From an uncultured Candidatus Melainabacteria bacterium (GTDB taxonomy: Bacteria; Cyanobacteriota; Vampirovibrionia; Gastranaerophilales; Gastranaerophilaceae), in the NCBI GenBank assembly GCA_934691935.1, contig CAKUTH010000001.1, positions 248,001 to 312,000 on the forward strand: DNA of 64,000 nucleotides, given 5' to 3'. The notes below the pieces were generated by a model. The model searched no databases. It was not told the DNA's origin and saw nothing but the letters and a program-made list of their open reading frames with translations. This document shows positions 60,923 to 64,000 of the stretch, in pieces. A program made the translations under genes and the position numbers. The first letter of the stretch is position 1. Every line of letters starts with the position of its first letter.

Positions 60923-62143
60923 ATGAAAGCAAGATTGCTAAAAAAGGTTGTTAATACAATTTATGATGCTACAACCAAAGGGGATTTTAAATCAGCTTAT
61001 AGCAGATTACAAAAAATGCACCCTGGACAGCAACGTAAGGTTTTAAATATTTTCAATCAACAAGCATTTGAAAAACTAGGGGTTGAAAATGGCGCAAGTC
61101 TAGTTACAAATTTTGCTGGATATAGAGGGCTTCAACAAGGTTTAGAAAAAATTGGCGGAACAAATGGGCTAACACAAGAAATCTGTAATTCAATGAATCT
61201 TCATCTAACTAACACAATAGAAAAAGCCTCTCAACAGGTTATATGCGAATTGCCCAAATCACGATTGGGTTGGGCAAAACTAATGTTAAAAGATAATTGG
61301 GCAAAAACAATGTTAAAAGATAGTTGGGCAAAAACAAAAGATTTAGTAAAAAGACCAGTTGATAAACTTAAAAAAGACATCAAAAATAAAGTTAATTTAC
61401 AAAAAAATACGAATTCTAAAAAATCTGTAATTATTTCAAAAAATATTCCAAGTGAATACAAAGCAATTTTTGCAGATTTGGAAGGCAAAACTGGGCAGGA
61501 GTTTGTTGATACTGCATATGGGAATATGGTTAATCATATGAAACTCAATGGAATAGCGCCTAAAAGAATTACTATTAATGGTAATGATGGTGTTATGTCT
61601 GTAAATGGAGGTTATGATTATATTAACAATACTATCAAATATTCACAAGGTTTTTTAGAAAAATTAACACCACAACAACAAATAAATTTGATATCTCATG
61701 AACTTACGCATTGCAAACAATTCAGTAATATCTTAAGAACAGAAAATATTGGGGTAAATGAATATGCAAAGGCAATAGCTAAAAATAGTCTAAAAAAAGC
61801 ATTAGATAAATCATCCTTAGATTTTATGCTAAAAAACAAATATGCAAAAGCATTAGAGCAAGGAAAAGGAGAAGAATTTACCCAAAAAATAGTAGATAGT
61901 TGGACTAAGCAGCTCGTTCCTAAAATTGAAACCAATTTTTCAGAAGTACTAAAATTGCCTAAAATAAAAGCAAGTTCACCAGAAGGAATTAAAGCGGTTA
62001 AAGATTTCAATGCTATGAAAAATTATGAAGGCCTTGATATGTTGAGTTTTGGGTCGCAAAACTATAGAAACAACCCATTAGAAGTTGAAGCATATAACTT
62101 CGGTGATAATATAGAAAAATTATTCAAAAAATTTATATCTTAA
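60923..62143 (+). CDS. Zincin metalloprotease-like protein without a signal peptide
   Basis: 406 residues. A helical N-terminal region precedes three short direct repeats (WAKLMLKDN, WAKTMLKDS, WAKTK; residues ~117-140) and a Lys-rich linker. The protease-like domain has the gluzincin motif LISHELTHCKQF near residue 255. The end carries NPLEVEAYNFG, where Glu is the likely third zinc ligand. There is no signal peptide. AGGGG precedes the ATG. The size, N-terminal helices and lack of Sec signal would suit a translocated effector or a cytoplasmic peptidase. Confidence 0.7.
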   Translation: MKARLLKKVVNTIYDATTKGDFKSAYSRLQKMHPGQQRKVLNIFNQQAFEKLGVENGASLVTNFAGYRGLQQGLEKIGGTNGLTQEICNSMNLHLTNTIEKASQQVICELPKSRLGWAKLMLKDNWAKTMLKDSWAKTKDLVKRPVDKLKKDIKNKVNLQKNTNSKKSVIISKNIPSEYKAIFADLEGKTGQEFVDTAYGNMVNHMKLNGIAPKRITINGNDGVMSVNGGYDYINNTIKYSQGFLEKLTPQQQINLISHELTHCKQFSNILRTENIGVNEYAKAIAKNSLKKALDKSSLDFMLKNKYAKALEQGKGEEFTQKIVDSWTKQLVPKIETNFSEVLKLPKIKASSPEGIKAVKDFNAMKNYEGLDMLSFGSQNYRNNPLEVEAYNFGDNIEKLFKKFIS

Positions 62144-62314
62144 CGGTATTGTAGATTAGTTTTACTAAACCGACAATAGCAAAATACTCAAACTATTCTT
62201 TAATTACTCAAGTGTAAGATTGGCTTTTAGAGTAAAGAAAAATGATTTATAATAGAAATAAAAATTTTATGTGAGTAGAAAAAGAGTAAAATGAGTATTT
62301 TAAAAATTAAGCAC
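62144..62314. other. Non-coding AT-rich region downstream of the zincin gene
   Basis: It contains a weak imperfect hairpin just after the stop (TATTGT...ACAATA around TAGT/ACTA) that could act as the 3' end of the zincin mRNA. Nothing else is recognised. Confidence 0.4.
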
Positions 62315-62345
62315 TTAAAAAGCCACGTTATACGTGGCTTATTAA
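62315..62345 (-). terminator. Hairpin with T-tract on the minus strand, downstream of the tRNA-repeat array
   Basis: AAGCCACGT / ACGTGGCTT around a 3-nt loop; on the minus strand it is followed by TTTTT, so it would stop any transcript reading out of the repeat array. Confidence 0.65.
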
Positions 62346-62350
62346 ATGGT

Positions 62351-62534
62351 ACCCCCAAGCAAATTCTCTTGCATCGTAGGCGAGCAACACGAGCCGTACG
62401 AGGCAGGATACCCGAACGGGTAAAATCGCCGAATGTTCCGAATATCTGAGGAACATTCTCGATTCGAATTCAAGACACTAAAATTTTTGCAAAAAAAATG
62501 ACCCATAGGTCACTTCTTTCATCTTATAAAAATT
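62351..62534 (-). repeat. Tandem repeat unit 1, carrying a copy of the tRNA-Glu 3' end
   Basis: A 184-bp unit beginning (plus strand) with ACCCCCAAGCAAATTC, which matches 15 of 16 bases of the tRNA-Glu 3' end. It is much richer in G+C than its surroundings and contains a hairpin GAATGTTCC/GGAACATTC and its own copy of the terminator TGACC/GGTCA plus T-run. It differs from unit 2 at only a few positions. Confidence 0.85.
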
Positions 62535-62720
62535 ACCCCCAAGCGAATTCTCTTGCATCGTAGGCGAGCAACACGAGCCGTACGAGGCAGGATGCCCGAA
62601 CGGGTAAAATCGCCGAATGTTCCGATTATCTGAGGAACATTCTCGATTCGAATTCAAGACACTAGAACTTTTGCAAAAAAAAAATGACCCATAGGTCACT
62701 TCTTTCATCTTATAAAAATT
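62535..62720 (-). repeat. Tandem repeat unit 2, carrying a copy of the tRNA-Glu 3' end
   Basis: A 186-bp unit beginning with ACCCCCAAGCGAATTC, identical over 16 bases to the tRNA-Glu 3' end at 62721-62736, and otherwise nearly identical to unit 1. The junction with the tRNA gene is seamless, as after site-specific insertion at, or recombination through, a tRNA 3' end. The unit directly follows the tRNA in transcription order. Confidence 0.85.
62675..62699 (-). terminator. Terminator of the tRNA-Glu transcript
   Basis: TGACC / GGTCA with a 4-nt loop followed by ten T on the minus strand, 22 nt after the tRNA end. An equivalent copy is in repeat unit 1 at 62490-62513. Confidence 0.65.
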
Positions 62721-62792
62721 ACCCCCAAGCGAATTCGAATCGCTGTCTACACCGTGAAAGGGTGTTGTCCTAGGCCTCTAGACGATGGGGGC
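62720..62792 (-). tRNA. tRNA-Glu (anticodon UUC)
   Basis: A 73-nt cloverleaf read from the minus strand: acceptor GCCCCCA with TGGGGGT plus discriminator A, D-arm TCGTCTAGAGGCCTAGGA, anticodon loop CTTTCAC with TTC, and T-arm GCGATTCGAATTCGC. The first pair is G1-U72, as in cyanobacterial and chloroplast tRNA-Glu. CCA is not encoded. The 3' end is duplicated in the adjacent repeats. Confidence 0.95.
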
Positions 62793-62808
62793 TCAATCGA
62801 CAATTTCT

Positions 62809-62837
62809 ATAGTATACAAAAAAAAAATCATTGTCAA
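62809..62837 (-). promoter_or_regulatory. Promoter of tRNA-Glu
   Basis: On the minus strand TTGACA (62832-62837), 17-bp T-rich spacer, TACTAT (62809-62814), about 16 nt before the tRNA 5' end. Confidence 0.8.
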
Positions 62838-63000
62838 CACTTTTGTTTTAGTTTTTCGTAAATTTTACTCAAATAATTAAATTATAATTAATTTCAGTGA
62901 CTTTTTGGAAAATAACGTTAAAATAAAAATAGAGTTTGCAAGTAGTTTTAAATAGACTTTTAAAGCTACAGAGCAATCATTTTAAAAGGAGTTGATATAT

Positions 63001-64000
63001 ATGGCAGATTTCAATAAATTCACTAATTATTCTCAGGAAATTCTCAATTCCGCTGGGGCATGTATGAATGAATACAAAAATACAGAGCTTCAACCTGAGC
63101 ATGTCATGCTCGCCATGATTAAAGATGACGGGATCATTAAAGACTATTTGACCGAATTAAAACTTTTAAATCAAAGTTTTATCAATAAAATTGTCGGTGC
63201 TGTAAAAAGTTTTCCGACAGTGTCTGCGCCACCTTCAGGACAGGTTTTCTTGTCAACGCAAACATATAGACTGCTTGATTTGGCAGAAACCCAAGCAACA
63301 GAGCTAAAAGATGAATTTGTTGGCATAGAAGCTATACTTCTTGCCATGACAAAACTTGACAACAGCAACATCAAGCAAATTCTTCAAGCCGAAGGGGTTG
63401 ACGCAAATAAAGTTTTAAACGCAATGAAAAAAATAAGAGGTAATAAAAAAGTGGACAACAAAAATGCAGAAGAAAATATGAAAGCGCTTGAAAAATTTTC
63501 CACAGATTTGACGGCGCTTGCAAGAAAAGGAAAACTAGACCCTGTAATAGGTCGTGACGAAGAAGTTCGTCGTATCATACAAGTATTAAACAGACGTACA
63601 AAAAACAACCCTGTGCTTATCGGTGAACCTGGGGTTGGTAAAACCGCTATAGTAGAAGGGCTTGCTCAACGTATAGTTCGTGGCGATGTCCCAGAAAGTT
63701 TAAAAGACGTAAAACTCGTATCACTTGATATGGGAGCATTAGTTGCAGGTGCAAAATTCAGAGGTGAATTTGAAGAAAGACTTAAAGCTGTACTAAAAGA
63801 AGTTGAAGACTCGAATGGTGAGATTGTCATGTTTATTGATGAATTGCACACCGTTGTCGGTGCTGGCGCAACTGAAGGTTCTATGGATGCAGGCAACTTG
63901 TTAAAACCAATGCTTGCTCGTGGAGTTTTAAGAACAATCGGCGCTACAACCGTAAACGAATACCGCAAATACATCGAAAAAGACCCAGCCCTTGAAAGAC
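63001..64000 (+). CDS. clpB: Chaperone ClpB (N-terminal part; runs off the right edge)
   Basis: A Hsp100 disaggregase that threads aggregated proteins through its pore together with DnaK. The visible 333 residues contain the Clp-N repeat domain (1-145), then NBD1 with EKFSTDLTALARKGKLDPVIGRDEEVRR, Walker A GEPGVGKT (208-215), Walker B VMFIDE (to 281), and GAGATEGSMDAGNLLKPMLARG. The wording around NBD1 favours ClpB over ClpC/ClpA. AAAAGGAG lies 8-9 nt before the ATG. No CIRCE operator is visible in the 200 bp upstream. Confidence 0.93.
   Translation, partial: MADFNKFTNYSQEILNSAGACMNEYKNTELQPEHVMLAMIKDDGIIKDYLTELKLLNQSFINKIVGAVKSFPTVSAPPSGQVFLSTQTYRLLDLAETQATELKDEFVGIEAILLAMTKLDNSNIKQILQAEGVDANKVLNAMKKIRGNKKVDNKNAEENMKALEKFSTDLTALARKGKLDPVIGRDEEVRRIIQVLNRRTKNNPVLIGEPGVGKTAIVEGLAQRIVRGDVPESLKDVKLVSLDMGALVAGAKFRGEFEERLKAVLKEVEDSNGEIVMFIDELHTVVGAGATEGSMDAGNLLKPMLARGVLRTIGATTVNEYRKYIEKDPALER

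Noticed and set aside
62478..62708. 76-codon minus-strand ORF across the tRNA-Glu repeat units
   Set aside because: It is an accident of the repeat: its two ends encode the same KMKEVTYGSFF stretch from duplicated DNA that contains terminators and the tRNA 3' end.
62838..63000. CIRCE-type heat-shock operator before clpB
   Set aside because: No TTAGCACTC-N9-GAGTGCTAA or near match; only AT-rich sequence and the ribosome site are visible.
1..64000. CRISPR arrays, rRNA genes, insertion sequences, prophage structural genes
   Set aside because: None seen: no regularly spaced repeats, transposases, integrases, or phage head or tail genes could be recognised.

Overview
The window is AT-rich (roughly one third G+C by eye) and comes from a diderm bacterium. 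I infer a gut-type non-photosynthetic member of the Cyanobacteriota (Vampirovibrionia/Melainabacteria, probably Gastranaerophilales). Three things point there: several stand-alone prepilins with the GFTLAEV..TLGIIGVV head typical of that lineage; a tRNA-Glu(UUC) with the G1-U72 acceptor end known from cyanobacteria and chloroplasts; and a DUF4330-like protein next to heptose-kinase and O-antigen-ligase genes. This is inference from recognised families; no database search was run.

Layout. 1-8.1 kb: the start of a bifunctional (p)ppGpp enzyme (C-terminus off the left edge), a DUF167 protein, a probable transcription attenuator ahead of a lineage-specific membrane protein, a TPR protein, a galactose mutarotase and an RqcH-like NFACT protein. 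8.1-15.6 kb: an NfeD/SPFH pair, a glycosyltransferase with a DUF2142-like membrane protein, aspS and ribF. 15.6-24.2 kb: four pseudopilin-like genes interspersed with a winged-helix protein, a B12-radical SAM enzyme, a sugar transporter, a ketopantoate reductase and an HD-GYP-like protein. The last pilin lies behind an 11-base G tract. 24.3-27.4 kb: unknown genes, including two tandem HNH-like proteins and a possible CheD-like protein. 27.5-45.3 kb: mostly housekeeping genes (pnp, a sugar kinase, prfB, PHP, rph, an ilvB-type enzyme, a family-4 uracil-DNA glycosylase, an M16 peptidase, nanE plus a ROK kinase, a UbiA-type prenyltransferase). 45.4-47.5 kb: a small fliJ/fliK/hook-rod flagellar operon. 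48.4-56.4 kb: YibE/F, two small PFKG proteins, a cell-surface polysaccharide group (DegT aminotransferase, ligase, DUF4330, heptose kinase), folK and a YhiN-type flavoprotein. 56.4-62.1 kb: a paralogue of the 2.4 kb membrane protein, a TonB-C-like protein, a glucosaminidase-like protein and a zincin without signal peptides. 62.1-64 kb: a tandem ~185-bp repeat that copies the 3' end of tRNA-Glu, the tRNA itself, and the start of clpB (runs off the right edge).

The most unusual signals are regulatory. At least a dozen genes have a -10 box (TANAAT-like) ending exactly 6 nt before the ATG, so they are probably transcribed without a leader; the best carry a -35 box at 17 bp as well. One of these predicted leaderless starts opens a 22-codon peptide inside a mutually exclusive antiterminator/terminator structure (2.24-2.40 kb). 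Another opens an ORF that would fuse in frame to a prepilin only if the G11 tract changed length, a candidate phase-variation switch (24.1-24.3 kb). A shared ATACTTTATATA box precedes four lineage-specific genes. A short F-x-G motif recurs in otherwise unrelated proteins of unknown function.
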